Assembly: GCF_003864295.1 (NCBI RefSeq)
Contig: NZ_BDQK01000013.1
Location: 62,001 to 126,000 of the forward strand
Direction of reading: 5' to 3'
Source of the DNA: Aphanothece sacrum FPU1
Lineage (GTDB): Bacteria > Cyanobacteriota > Cyanobacteriia > Cyanobacteriales > Microcystaceae
DNA: 64,000 nt
The translations under genes were made by a program, and so were the position numbers. Below, one piece after another: positions 54,068-63,439 of the stretch. Below the pieces are notes generated by a model. It searched no databases, was not told where the DNA came from, and was given only the letters and a program-made list of their open reading frames with translations. Each line of letters opens with the position of its first letter. Within the stretch, counting starts at the first letter, position 1.

Positions 54068-54490
54068 TTACAGTGGCTTGGCGGCCACTTGTTTAGTCGC
54101 CAGGACTTTAATTTTGATAATTAATGTCTTTTTAAGTTCCTCTTCGTTGGCGGTAGCGGCTTGAGGTTTAGGCATGAAATCCAAAGCTCCAGATTGCAAA
54201 ACCTTAAAGATGTTGTCGATGTCTGCCTGTTGCACCACATTGCTAATGACCAAAATAGGTACAGGATATTTAGCCATCACTTGTTTGATTAATTCAAAAC
54301 CATCCATTCCTGGCATTTGTAAATCAGTACAAATCACTTCTGGTTGCAATGTGGGAATCATAGATAATGCTTGATTCCCATCAAGAGCAGTTCCTACTAC
54401 TTCAATTTCTGGGGAAGATTGCAAGATTTTTTTGAATAACCCCAATGCGACGGGGGAATCTTCGACTAAAAGAACTTTGATCGGTTTCAT
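54068..54490 (-). CDS. CheB-like response regulator receiver, without methylesterase domain
   Basis: A single receiver domain (about 5-120): VLLVEDSPVALGLFKKILQS with the acidic pair, the phospho-Asp in EVICTDLQMPGMDGFELIKQ and the Lys in ALDFMPKPQ. Its sequence around SPEIEVVGTALDGNQALSMI resembles CheB, but the protein ends about 20 residues after the receiver, so the esterase domain (200 or so residues) is absent. GGAG precedes ATG 54490. It is the last gene of the chemotaxis operon, 80 bases after cheA. It may be phosphorylated by that kinase. Confidence 0.8.
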   Translation of the reverse strand: MKPIKVLLVEDSPVALGLFKKILQSSPEIEVVGTALDGNQALSMIPTLQPEVICTDLQMPGMDGFELIKQVMAKYPVPILVISNVVQQADIDNIFKVLQSGALDFMPKPQAATANEEELKKTLIIKIKVLATKQVAAKPL

Positions 54491-54570
54491 TGTGGGATCT
54501 CCGTGGAAAATAATGTGACTGTGTACCTTTATAGTTCCCGAATTTTTGGGATTTATAACTTTTTTTGCAA

Positions 54571-56967
54571 TTAAATTAGTTGTTTCAAAGTTTGAATCAG
54601 AACTTTTTGGTCAAAATCCCCTTTGGTCAGATAAGCATTTGCCCCCGCTTCTGCACCGCGACGCTTATCTGTCTCTTTAGCCAAAGTAGTGACAAGAAGA
54701 ATCGGTAATTCACTGTACTCTGGGTGTTGACGAATTTTGGCGGTCAGTTCCAACCCGTTTAGGTTAGGCATTTCTACATCCGAAACGACAGCATCGAAAT
54801 GGCCTGTCCTTAGTTTGTTGTAACCTTCTAATCCATCAACGGCAATGGTTACTTCATATCCCGCACCTTCTAGAAGCCGTTTCATTTGAGTACGAATAAT
54901 GATCGAATCTTCTACCAGAAGAAGTTTGCTCTTGGTTGTGACTAACTCATCTTCTATTACTGTCGTAATTTTGCCTCCTTTCTGTACAGATTTGCATAAA
55001 TCTTGGGCATTGAGAACCATACAAACTTGTCCATCCGGGAGAATTGTTGCACCAGAAATATTGCGAACTCGTTTGAGTAATTTGCTTTGCGGTTTCAAAA
55101 AGACTTCTTGGCGATCAATCAATTGATCTACAAACAATCCCAACCGTTCGGTGCCTACTTTCAGGATGACGCAAGGTATGGTTTTTCCTGTAGAATTGAT
55201 AGCTGCGGCGGAAGCAGGTGCGTTAAGCGGCAATTCTAATAAATCGGCTAACCAAAAGACTGAGACTGGTTGTCCCTCAAAATTAATCGTTTGAGAACCT
55301 TCGATCGCGAAAATTTCTTGCCGAGACACCAGCATAACTGTGTCTAGAAACTCTAAGGGAATAGCATAGGGAATGTGATCAATTTCTACGAGGAGAACTG
55401 AGGGAATAACGAGGTTGGCACTCACCAAAAGGCGAAATTCGCATCCCATCCCAGGAGTAGACTCTACCTGAATCGACCCTTTTAAACGCTCGACGTTGAT
55501 GCGAACCACCTCTAAACCCATCCCTCTACCTGACAGTTCTGTAACTTCCATGCGAGTGGAAAATCCAGAGGTAAAAATTAAAGATTGGAGTTGATCTTTT
55601 GTCATTTTTGCCAATTCTTCTGGGGTACAAAGACTGCGCCGCGCTGCAGTCCGTTTAATACTCTCAATATCTAATCCCCGTCCGTCGTCTAATACCTCAA
55701 TCCCAATGTTGTTGCCACTCTGGTAGCCTCGCAGACGAATGGTAGCAGTGCGGGGTTTGCCCAATTTTTCCCGTTCAGTTGGGGTTTCGATTCCGTGATC
55801 GATCGCATTACGAAAAATATGCAGTAAGGGATCTTTCATTTCTTCGAGAATCCGCTTGTCTGCTCGCGTTTCTCCCCCTTCGATCACTAGATTGATTTCT
55901 TTTCCCTGTTGCTTGCCTAAATCTCGCACCATGCGGTTAAAGGGATTGAACAGAGTCGATAAAGGCAAAAGTCGCAGGTTTTGCAGGCCTGATTCTAATT
56001 CATTGGTGATGCTTTCTAACTTATTATTATCTTCTGTAGCATCGAATTTTAAGTGACTAACCAAATCTCCCAATTTTTCTAAACGTTGCTCGGCACGCTT
56101 CCAGAATTTGTGGAAAGGTGTAAGGGATGGTTGGTCTAGTTCCTGTTCTAATTGCTGGAATTTTGAGCGATTAACTAAGTTATCCCTAGTCCAGTCTTCG
56201 TAAAGTTGGAAAATTTCTTCAATGTCGTTGAGACGGCGAGAAATTCGACCTTTGGTAATATTGAGTTCCCCTGTTTGTCTGATCAAATTGTCCAGTTTCT
56301 CAGAGTCAACGCGGATACTGTCAAAAGAATCGGTTTCTCGTTGGTTATGAATTGTTGGTTGTGGGTTAATAACTTCTGATTTCTGACTTTTTAGGGGGGA
56401 TGTTATTTCTTTCTTATGGGTAACAGGCACTGCTTTGTTTTCTAAACCCCCTCCTACCAATGACTCCTGCTGCTTAACTACTGATTCAAAGAGATCCTCA
56501 AATAAGTTAATATCTTCAGTAACCAGAGCTTCTGGTACAGTTGGCATTTGCTGTAGGGTGTTATCTTGCTCTTGGGAATTACCATTTTGCTCGGCACCCA
56601 TTAATTGAGCCAAGACGAGGAATGTATTAATGCCCGATGTTTTACCAGTAACCGCTTCATCAATGAGTTTGCGAATGGCATCGAGTCCGTGATAAAGGCG
56701 ATCGCACAAATCTGAGGTGATCACCCTCTCTCCCTGTTTGACACCTACCATACAGTCTTCCATTTGGTGAACGAGAGTTTCTACGTCTGTGACTCCTAAC
56801 ATCCGCGAATCACCTTTAAGGGTATGAGCTTCTCGCAGAAATTCTTCTAGTTTGTCAGTATCATGGGGTTGCTTTTCTAGATACATTAAAGCCCCTTCTA
56901 GTTTTTGTACCCGTTCTGGGGTAACGCTTTTATAAATATCTCTGAGTTCGTCGTCTTCAATATACAT
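54571..56967 (-). CDS. CheA-type hybrid histidine kinase (Hpt, kinase, CheW, receiver)
   Basis: From ATG 56967 the protein is 798 aa: an Hpt domain (phospho-His H48 in LREAHTLKGDSRML), a variable linker, the dimerisation helices (KLDNLIRQTGELNITKGRIS), an HATPase with N-box HIFRNAIDHGIETP, G1 LDDGRGLD and SGFSTRMEVTELSGRGMGLE, a CheW-like domain (about 550-660) and a C-terminal receiver with phospho-Asp in AVVSDVEMPNLNGLELTAKI. This is the TaxAY/PixL/PilL architecture used in cyanobacterial phototaxis and pilus control. The frame extends 23 codons upstream into a dispersed repeat, so the later ATG is preferred. Confidence 0.93.
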   Translation of the reverse strand: MYIEDDELRDIYKSVTPERVQKLEGALMYLEKQPHDTDKLEEFLREAHTLKGDSRMLGVTDVETLVHQMEDCMVGVKQGERVITSDLCDRLYHGLDAIRKLIDEAVTGKTSGINTFLVLAQLMGAEQNGNSQEQDNTLQQMPTVPEALVTEDINLFEDLFESVVKQQESLVGGGLENKAVPVTHKKEITSPLKSQKSEVINPQPTIHNQRETDSFDSIRVDSEKLDNLIRQTGELNITKGRISRRLNDIEEIFQLYEDWTRDNLVNRSKFQQLEQELDQPSLTPFHKFWKRAEQRLEKLGDLVSHLKFDATEDNNKLESITNELESGLQNLRLLPLSTLFNPFNRMVRDLGKQQGKEINLVIEGGETRADKRILEEMKDPLLHIFRNAIDHGIETPTEREKLGKPRTATIRLRGYQSGNNIGIEVLDDGRGLDIESIKRTAARRSLCTPEELAKMTKDQLQSLIFTSGFSTRMEVTELSGRGMGLEVVRINVERLKGSIQVESTPGMGCEFRLLVSANLVIPSVLLVEIDHIPYAIPLEFLDTVMLVSRQEIFAIEGSQTINFEGQPVSVFWLADLLELPLNAPASAAAINSTGKTIPCVILKVGTERLGLFVDQLIDRQEVFLKPQSKLLKRVRNISGATILPDGQVCMVLNAQDLCKSVQKGGKITTVIEDELVTTKSKLLLVEDSIIIRTQMKRLLEGAGYEVTIAVDGLEGYNKLRTGHFDAVVSDVEMPNLNGLELTAKIRQHPEYSELPILLVTTLAKETDKRRGAEAGANAYLTKGDFDQKVLIQTLKQLI

Positions 56968-56989
56968 AGTTGTAAGATTTGTTGTTAGT

Positions 56990-57098
56990 GTAAAAAACCC
57001 TCCGGCGGGTTGATCTAGTTTTTTGGTGAGAATCATGGTTATGTAAAAAACCCGCCCCTACTACAAATTTTGTGTAATTAATTTTGTGTACCTACTTA
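56990..57098. repeat. Family 1 dispersed repeat inside the chemotaxis operon
   Basis: Read on the minus strand it starts TAAGTAGGTACACAAAATTA, then GTAGGGGCGGGTTTTTTACA, ATGATTCTCACC, and AACCCGCC. It lies between the coiled-coil gene and cheA, and its first three bases (TAA) form the stop codon of the coiled-coil gene. The facing arms can form a hairpin in the operon mRNA. Confidence 0.85.
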
Positions 57099-57476
57099 TG
57101 GATTGGGAATAGAGCGCAATAACAGTGTAATGATGCTCGTCATTACAGCGACAATAATGGGAATAATTAAAGATTTTGCTCCTTTTAAATCCGCTACATC
57201 CGCTACTACTGTTTGGGTTGTTAATTTAATCTCTTTAATATCCTCCTTAATGGTTACTGTCTCGGTTTTCACTATTGCCATGTCTATTTTAAGGTCATTA
57301 ACTTCCTTTTCTAGTCTGTCTAGTTTCTCCTCAACTTTATTGAATCGCTGGTCAACTTTATCAAATCGCTGGTCAACTTTATCAAATCGCTGGTCAATGC
57401 TATCAAATCGTTGCTCAAACTTTTCAAATTTCTGTTCTAGATATTCTTTTAGTTCTTGTTCGATCATGACTGACAT
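57096..57476 (-). CDS. Coiled-coil protein with C-terminal membrane anchor
   Basis: The 126-residue protein is a long amphipathic coiled coil (about 5-95) built partly of 7-residue units QRFDKVD (five related units, residues about 14-49), ending in one membrane segment (SLIIPIIVAVMTSIITLLL, about 101-121). The tail-anchored layout leaves the coil in the cytoplasm. I know no function. It sits between receptor and kinase genes and may associate with the arrays. Its stop codon is supplied by the flanking repeat, so the original C-terminus may have been longer. An ATG 3 codons later is an alternative start. Confidence 0.7.
   Translation of the reverse strand: MSVMIEQELKEYLEQKFEKFEQRFDSIDQRFDKVDQRFDKVDQRFNKVEEKLDRLEKEVNDLKIDMAIVKTETVTIKEDIKEIKLTTQTVVADVADLKGAKSLIIPIIVAVMTSIITLLLRSIPNP
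57331..57435. repeat. 21-bp tandem repeat within the coiled-coil gene, 5 units
   Basis: Five in-frame 21-base units; 57352-57372 and 57373-57393 are identical, 57331-57351 and 57394-57414 differ at a few positions, and 57415-57435 is more diverged. Each encodes one heptad of the coil, so unit gain or loss changes coil length without changing frame. Confidence 0.9.
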
Positions 57477-57545
57477 TAAACTATGCTCCTGTTAGATAAA
57501 TTGTCTCCCTATCTCCTCAATGATAAACAATGTCTCCCTACTCCT

Positions 57546-58904
57546 TTAAACGACAGCTTGAAGATCTTGAGCGGCAGATTTAAGTTCTTCGGTGGATACT
57601 CGGACTTGATTAATTCCAGCAGAGGTTTCTTGCGCTCCCAAATTAATAGCATTCATAGCGGCGATGACTTGCTGTACCGTCGTAACTTGTTGCTTAGAAC
57701 TCACGAAGATCTTTTCGTTGTTGACGAATACGTGATTAACCGCTTCAGCTACTCCGGCAAATGCTTGTGCCATTCCTTCTGCAAGTCTGATACTTTCATC
57801 GGTCTTTTTAGAGCCTTCATCTGTTACCATCACGGTGCTGTTCATTGATACTTGTAAATCTGTTACCAAAATATTGATTTTCTCAGCAGATTTTTTGCTT
57901 TCGTCAGCTAGTTTGCGAATTTCGTTAGCAACAACACCGAAACCTTTACCCTGTTCTCCCGCACGAGCAGCTTCAACTGCCGCCTTAAGGGCAAGCATAT
58001 TGGTTTTGTTAGCGATATTTGCCACTAGGTCGGAAATATTAGCAATTTGTCCGGTTTGTTCACTCAGTTGCATGATCTGTTCCGCAATGGATCGGACATT
58101 TTCTTTGAGAGTACCCATACCTTCCATTGTTTGCTGAACTGCTTGGGTTCCATTTTTAGCAATAGTTAGGGCTTCGCGCGCTTCAGATGTACTAGCTTCA
58201 GCTTGTTGAGCAGATTGAAGGGAAGATGCACCCAATTGTTCGATTGTGGTCGTAGTTTCGTTTACGGAATTTGCCTGTTGGCGGATGGTGTTTTGCTGCT
58301 GTTCGACGGTGTTAGCAATTTCGATTGAGGAAGAAGCAATATGGCCTGTAGCTTTTTCAAAAGTTGAGGTCATATTGTTCCATATCAGCAAGATGATTGC
58401 TATGACAATTAAGTTAATTAGAAAAACAATGATCTGGATGATTTTTACCCTGTTAGTTGTTGAATTAGAGACATTCTCTGCTGCTCCTACGGCTTCGTTA
58501 GTTGTATTGAAGAATTCTTCACTTACTGTAAAAAGTTTTTGCCTGTTTTGAGGGTTTGGATTTAGCCTGGTTTTCTCGATAAGGCCTTTAATATTTTGCC
58601 AATCAGTTTTAACCTTTTGCATTTTCAACCAAAAGTCTCTATCTATAGCTGGTGGCAAACCTAATTGTTTATCCCCCTCAATTAATCCATTGATTAATCC
58701 ATCAATTTTTTGGATTAATTCATCACCTTGTTTGCCTGACAATTCTATTTTCACCAGTCGCTGAGTTCCACCTCTGACGATACCTGCTAGGTTAACTACC
58801 GTACCTTCTTTGCCGGTGGAAGTGAGCAAAACTGAGCCTAAATTGGAGACAGCAAGGACGACAATGCCGACGATAGTCAAACGAAATGGGACAGTAATTT
58901 TCAT
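57546..58904 (-). CDS. Methyl-accepting chemotaxis protein with PilJ-like sensor region
   Basis: TM1 (about 7-28) and TM2 (about 154-174) bracket a periplasmic helical region with GIVRGGTQRLVKIELSGKQG, typical of PilJ-type sensors. No clear HAMP follows TM2. The signalling domain runs to the end (AAQDLQAVV) with the tip [35 protein letters not shown]. Within LALKAA the usual Asn of the tip is Lys (see findings). It signals to the CheW and CheA proteins of the same operon. Sensory input is unknown. Length 452 aa. Confidence 0.9.
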   Translation of the reverse strand: MKITVPFRLTIVGIVVLAVSNLGSVLLTSTGKEGTVVNLAGIVRGGTQRLVKIELSGKQGDELIQKIDGLINGLIEGDKQLGLPPAIDRDFWLKMQKVKTDWQNIKGLIEKTRLNPNPQNRQKLFTVSEEFFNTTNEAVGAAENVSNSTTNRVKIIQIIVFLINLIVIAIILLIWNNMTSTFEKATGHIASSSIEIANTVEQQQNTIRQQANSVNETTTTIEQLGASSLQSAQQAEASTSEAREALTIAKNGTQAVQQTMEGMGTLKENVRSIAEQIMQLSEQTGQIANISDLVANIANKTNMLALKAAVEAARAGEQGKGFGVVANEIRKLADESKKSAEKINILVTDLQVSMNSTVMVTDEGSKKTDESIRLAEGMAQAFAGVAEAVNHVFVNNEKIFVSSKQQVTTVQQVIAAMNAINLGAQETSAGINQVRVSTEELKSAAQDLQAVV

Positions 58905-58949
58905 GAATATTCATCCTTAATTATAGTTTTAGGGAACAAGGAACAAAGA

Positions 58950-60392
58950 TTAAACAACAGCTTGAAGATCTTGGGCAGCAGATTTAAGCTCGTCGGTGGA
59001 GACTCGGACTTGATTAATACTCTCAGAGGTTTCTTGCGCTCCTAAGTTGATGACATTCATGGCGGCGATGACTTGCTGTACCGCCACAACTTGCTGCTTA
59101 GAACTAGCAAAGATCTGTTGGTTGTTGACGAAAACGTGATTAACCGCTTCAGCTACTCCGGCAAACGCTTGTGCCATTCCTTCTGCTAATTTGATACTTT
59201 CATCGGTCTTTTTAGAGCCTTCATCTGTTGCTGTCACAGTGCTGTTCATTAATGCTTGTAGATCTGTTACCAAAGCATTGATTTCTTCAGCAGATTTTTT
59301 GCTCTCGTCAGCCAGTTTACGAATTTCAATAGCAATGACGTTGAAGCCTTTACCCTGTTCTCCTGCATGAACTGATTCTACCGCCGCATTGAGAGCAAGC
59401 ATATTGGTTTGTTTGGCGATATTTCTTACTAGATTAGAAATAGTAGCAATTTGTCCGGTTTGCTCCTTCAGACGCATGATCTGTTCCGCAATCGATTGAA
59501 CATTTTCTTTGAGAGTACCCATGCCTTCCATTGTTTTCTGGACTGCTTGGGTTCCATTTTCAGCAATAGTCAGGGCTTCCTGCGCTCCTGAAGCACCAGC
59601 TTCAGCTTTTTGGGCAGATTGAAGGGAAGATGCACCCAGTTGTTCAATAGTACTGGTTGTTTCGCTGACCGAGCTTGCCTGCTGACTGATGGTGCGTTCC
59701 TGCTGTTGTACGGTGGTGGCAATTTCAAATGAAGAAGACGTGACAGAACTCGCTACTTTCTCGATGGATTTACCAATATTAGACGCTGCCAATAATGCGA
59801 CTGTGATGGCAAATATTACTGATAATAATGTACCGAGTGAACTTAATAGAAGCAGCAAATTACTGGTAGCTTTTTCTTTTTCGGATATCGTTTTTAAACC
59901 CGTTTGTGTTTGAGCAAAGATTTCCTCTCTAGTTTTGTCAACTTGACTCATTCGCAACTCTGTACTTAAATCAATCGCCTCGGCTAACTTTCCTTGCTCT
60001 AATAAGCTGAAGGTTTTTTGCGCGATTTGATCGAGTTCTTCCCCACTTTTCACCAGAAAATTTAACTGTTCTCGCTGTTTGGGATCTGTAATAATTTTGT
60101 CTAATGATTGACTGGCTTCACGAAATAGGTCAATTCCTTCCTGATAAGATTTGATGTAGCTGTCATCTTTGGGAAAAAGGAGGCGGCCTCTGACATTACG
60201 GACGACCCTGGATAATCCATTGATTGCCTCATCTGTGTGAATCATCTTCTCCTGAGAAATTGTTATTTGTTCTGATAGCTTCAAGTTTTCCTTAACATTG
60301 TTATAGTTAAGTACACCTAAAAGAATGAAAAAAGTAATAGGAAGTGAATAACTTAGTAGTAGACGGTTTCTGAGTTTTAAATTACTGAACAT
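58950..60392 (-). CDS. Methyl-accepting chemotaxis protein with four-helix-type sensor
   Basis: TM1 (about 9-28) and TM2 (about 178-204) enclose a roughly 150-residue helical domain ([40 protein letters not shown]) like CHASE3 or 4HB sensor modules. The signalling domain is closely related to those of the two neighbours and ends AAQDLQAVV. Its tip reads [18 protein letters not shown], with His in place of the conserved Arg. GGAGAAA stands upstream of ATG 60392. Length 480 aa. Confidence 0.9.
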   Translation of the reverse strand: MFSNLKLRNRLLLSYSLPITFFILLGVLNYNNVKENLKLSEQITISQEKMIHTDEAINGLSRVVRNVRGRLLFPKDDSYIKSYQEGIDLFREASQSLDKIITDPKQREQLNFLVKSGEELDQIAQKTFSLLEQGKLAEAIDLSTELRMSQVDKTREEIFAQTQTGLKTISEKEKATSNLLLLLSSLGTLLSVIFAITVALLAASNIGKSIEKVASSVTSSSFEIATTVQQQERTISQQASSVSETTSTIEQLGASSLQSAQKAEAGASGAQEALTIAENGTQAVQKTMEGMGTLKENVQSIAEQIMRLKEQTGQIATISNLVRNIAKQTNMLALNAAVESVHAGEQGKGFNVIAIEIRKLADESKKSAEEINALVTDLQALMNSTVTATDEGSKKTDESIKLAEGMAQAFAGVAEAVNHVFVNNQQIFASSKQQVVAVQQVIAAMNVINLGAQETSESINQVRVSTDELKSAAQDLQAVV

Positions 60393-60469
60393 AGGATTGA
60401 GTTTCTCCGTTTTTTTGATTGGGTGATTAGATTTGGGACTTTCTAAATTTCCTTTAGCAATCAGTTGCT

Positions 60470-62242
60470 TTAAACGACTGCTTGGAGATCTTGGGCAGCA
60501 GATTTAAGCTCGTCGGTGGAGACTCGGACTTGATTAATTCCTTGAGAGGTTTCTTGCGCTCCTAAGTTGATGACATTCATGGCGGCGATGACTTGTTGTA
60601 CCGCCACAACTTGCTGCTTAGAACTAGCAAAGATCTGTTGGTTGTTGACGAAAACGTGATTAACCGCTTCAGCTACTCCGGCAAACGCTTGTGCCATTCC
60701 TTCTGCTAATTTGATACTTTCATCGGTCTTTTTAGAGCCTTCATCTGTTGCTGTCACAGTGCTGTTGATTGATGCTTGTAGATCTGTTACCAAAACATTG
60801 ATTTTCTCAGCAGATTTTTGGCTCTCGTCAGCCAGTTTACGAATTTCCATCGCAACGACGCTGAAGCCTTTACCCTGTTCTCCTGCATGAACGGCTTCTA
60901 CCGCCGCATTAAGAGCAAGCATATTGGTTTGGTTGGCGATATCTCCTACTAGATTGGAAATAGTAGCAATTTGTCCGGTTTGCTCCTTCAGACGCATGAT
61001 CTGTTCCGCAATGGATTGAACATTTTCTTTGAGAGTACCCATGCCCTCCATGGTTTTATGTACTGCTTGGGTTCCATTTTCAGCAATAGTTAGGGCTTCC
61101 TGAGCTTCAGATGCACTAGCTTCAGCTTGTTGAGCAGATTGAAGGGAAGATGCACCTAATTGTTCAATGGTGGTCGTAGTTTCGTTTACAGAACTTGCCT
61201 GCTGGTTGATGGTGAGTTCTTGCTGTTGAACGGTGTTAACAATTTCGTTAGCAGAAAAAGCCAGGGTATCGGTAATTCGTTTGAGCAATTTAGTCGTCGG
61301 GTTAGTAAAAAAGATAGCCATTCCACTAACAATTAATGCCGTTATTCCAGTCCCAATTATTAAGACGATCAGTAAATAATGTTGGGTTGAAAATATATTT
61401 TTTGTGTCGCTGGCAACGAGGAGGCTCCAGTTTAATGGTGGTAAACCATTTAATTCATAAAATGGAGAATAAGTGATTAATTGTTCCGCTCCATCAATCT
61501 TATCAATGCTGATGCCAGTATTTATCTTATTTGTCCCTTGCAGTTGAGACAAGCTCGGAAAATCTAAGGTAGCAACCCTGCCTATCTGGCCTTTTTCTAA
61601 AGCGGCGAATATTTTTCCAGAAGCATTATCTATCAAATGCCATTCATCTCCATTTTTACCAAAATTTGCTAATAAATCTTGTATAGCTGTAAGTGGCATT
61701 TGTGTACGTGCAACACCGATCATTTTGCCAGTAATTGAATCTGTCACAGGCGCAGCAAAGTAGATAAAAACTTTATCTTTTGATTGACCAATTTCAACAT
61801 CGTTAATTACCGTTTTTCCCGTTTTAATAACTTTCTGAAAATAGTTCTGATCTTTTTGGTTAGAGATCGCAGTTTCTGATGATTTAGCTATTACATTTCC
61901 CTTCAAATCAAATACAGCAACATTGTCATAAACACCATAAGTTTCAATAAATCTGTTGAGTACTGATGTCTTTTCTTTTGGACTTAAAATGCTCCATATC
62001 TCAGGATTTCTTAAAAATGGCAAATTAGAAATGATGTTAATATCTCCATAGCGTTCAAATAAAAAGCGACTAACTCTGTTATTTAGAGTTTCTGTACGAT
62101 ATTGTTGAGATGTTATTTCTTGCTGAACAATCTGTTTATTCGTTGACGAATAAGCAGTAAACCCAATTACCAACATAGGAATAATTCCGATGCCACAAGC
62201 AAAAAGGATAGCTTTTGTTTTCAATGATAGTCTATTTAACAT
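60470..62242 (-). CDS. Methyl-accepting chemotaxis protein with dCache sensor
   Basis: From ATG 62242 (AAGGAAA upstream; the frame is open 16 codons further) the protein is 590 aa. TM1 (about 10-30) and TM2 (about 288-312) enclose a double Cache domain: [78 protein letters not shown]. Such domains bind small ligands such as amino or organic acids. The signalling domain matches its neighbours and has the tip [18 protein letters not shown], again with His for Arg. Confidence 0.92.
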   Translation of the reverse strand: MLNRLSLKTKAILFACGIGIIPMLVIGFTAYSSTNKQIVQQEITSQQYRTETLNNRVSRFLFERYGDINIISNLPFLRNPEIWSILSPKEKTSVLNRFIETYGVYDNVAVFDLKGNVIAKSSETAISNQKDQNYFQKVIKTGKTVINDVEIGQSKDKVFIYFAAPVTDSITGKMIGVARTQMPLTAIQDLLANFGKNGDEWHLIDNASGKIFAALEKGQIGRVATLDFPSLSQLQGTNKINTGISIDKIDGAEQLITYSPFYELNGLPPLNWSLLVASDTKNIFSTQHYLLIVLIIGTGITALIVSGMAIFFTNPTTKLLKRITDTLAFSANEIVNTVQQQELTINQQASSVNETTTTIEQLGASSLQSAQQAEASASEAQEALTIAENGTQAVHKTMEGMGTLKENVQSIAEQIMRLKEQTGQIATISNLVGDIANQTNMLALNAAVEAVHAGEQGKGFSVVAMEIRKLADESQKSAEKINVLVTDLQASINSTVTATDEGSKKTDESIKLAEGMAQAFAGVAEAVNHVFVNNQQIFASSKQQVVAVQQVIAAMNVINLGAQETSQGINQVRVSTDELKSAAQDLQAVV

Positions 62243-62317
62243 GATAATTTCCTTGTAAGAAAATAGTGAATAAATGAGGGTATACCTCATTCGTTGTGAG
62301 AAATGCTAAATTAGCCT

Positions 62318-63412
62318 TTATACTTCTTCATTAACTGCTAAATTACCCTTAGTTAAGAGCTTTTGCAAGTCAAGAATACTCAGTATTTTTTCAGAATAGG
62401 AAGCAGTTCCTTCTAGATAGGTATTGTCTCCAAAATCGGCGGCAAGTGGAACTGCGGTAATGTTTTGAGGAGGCAAATACATCATATCCAATACATCATC
62501 AATAGGCAGACCGGCTACTATATCATCAACCTTAATTACGACTGCTTTAGTCCCAGTTTTTACTATAGATGTTTCTAAATTTAGAGTACCCCGAATATCG
62601 ACTAAAGTAACGATTTCACCGCGCAAATTTATATTGCCAATAATATGGGAGGGGCAACAGGGAATAGGAGTCACATTACGAATATTAATAAACTCGCGGA
62701 CAGAGCCTAAATTGACACCAAAATACTCACCACTCATCCCAATTACCGCTAAAGGAATTTGTTTAGCTAAATCAGAATTCTTCTCAGTATTTGCTTGTTT
62801 TAAATTTTCACAACGTAGCCGAAAAATTTCTCTTTCTTCTGAGGTAGCATCAGGGCAATAAATGTCGTAAAACTTACCAGTTATTGTCAGATTTTTTTGA
62901 CTATTATTTGATATTAATTGCTCAAAACTGGTGTCATCATTCCCCGGCTGATTAGTATCTTCAACCAAGGCTTCAACCGCATCCGGTTGGCGGATTAAAG
63001 CTTGAGGGTTTAGGAGAATAATGTCCTCTGCCTCTAAGGTAGCAATTCCGGCAATAAAGGTGGGATTGAGAGAGTTAATTCGTCCATAATCTATTGTACT
63101 TTCTATCCGGTGTGAATCGATATTTTTGACATCATTGACTTGATTAACAATTAGCCCAATCTGCAAATTTTTACAGTTTAAAATAATCACACTGTCATTA
63201 ATTGTACAGGATTGTTTTGCATTTCCTAATCGCAGATCTAAGTGCATAATCGGGACAATTTTTCCCCGTAGGTTTAAAATACCAACGATATCAACAGGTG
63301 TTTCAGCCATCGGGGTGATTTCTGGTAATAAGAAAATTTCTTTAACCAGACTTGCCTCAATTCCGTAGGTTATATCCCCTACAACAAATGTTAAAAAGAA
63401 AGTCGTTTTCAT
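62318..63412 (-). CDS. Double CheW-domain adaptor protein
   Basis: The 364-residue protein has two CheW-like domains, at about 3-140 (FLTFVVGDITYGIEASLVKE, GILNLRGKIVPIMHLDLRLG, NDSVIILNCKNLQIGLIVNQ) and about 220-355 (IPLAVIGMSGEYFGVNLGSV, GNINLRGEIVTLVDIRGTLN, VIKVDDIVAGLPIDDVLDMM), joined by a linker of about 80 residues. CheW couples receptors to CheA. Double-CheW adaptors could bridge two receptor or kinase partners. Located between the PatA-type regulator and the receptors. Confidence 0.9.
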   Translation of the reverse strand: MKTTFFLTFVVGDITYGIEASLVKEIFLLPEITPMAETPVDIVGILNLRGKIVPIMHLDLRLGNAKQSCTINDSVIILNCKNLQIGLIVNQVNDVKNIDSHRIESTIDYGRINSLNPTFIAGIATLEAEDIILLNPQALIRQPDAVEALVEDTNQPGNDDTSFEQLISNNSQKNLTITGKFYDIYCPDATSEEREIFRLRCENLKQANTEKNSDLAKQIPLAVIGMSGEYFGVNLGSVREFINIRNVTPIPCCPSHIIGNINLRGEIVTLVDIRGTLNLETSIVKTGTKAVVIKVDDIVAGLPIDDVLDMMYLPPQNITAVPLAADFGDNTYLEGTASYSEKILSILDLQKLLTKGNLAVNEEV

Positions 63413-63439
63413 AATTTTTTTTCTAAGTTGATTTCATTT

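Noticed and set aside
57103-57495. Plus-strand 130-aa Ser/Leu-rich frame
   Set aside because: It is the antisense of the heptad-repeat gene; its repetition simply reflects the 21-bp units.
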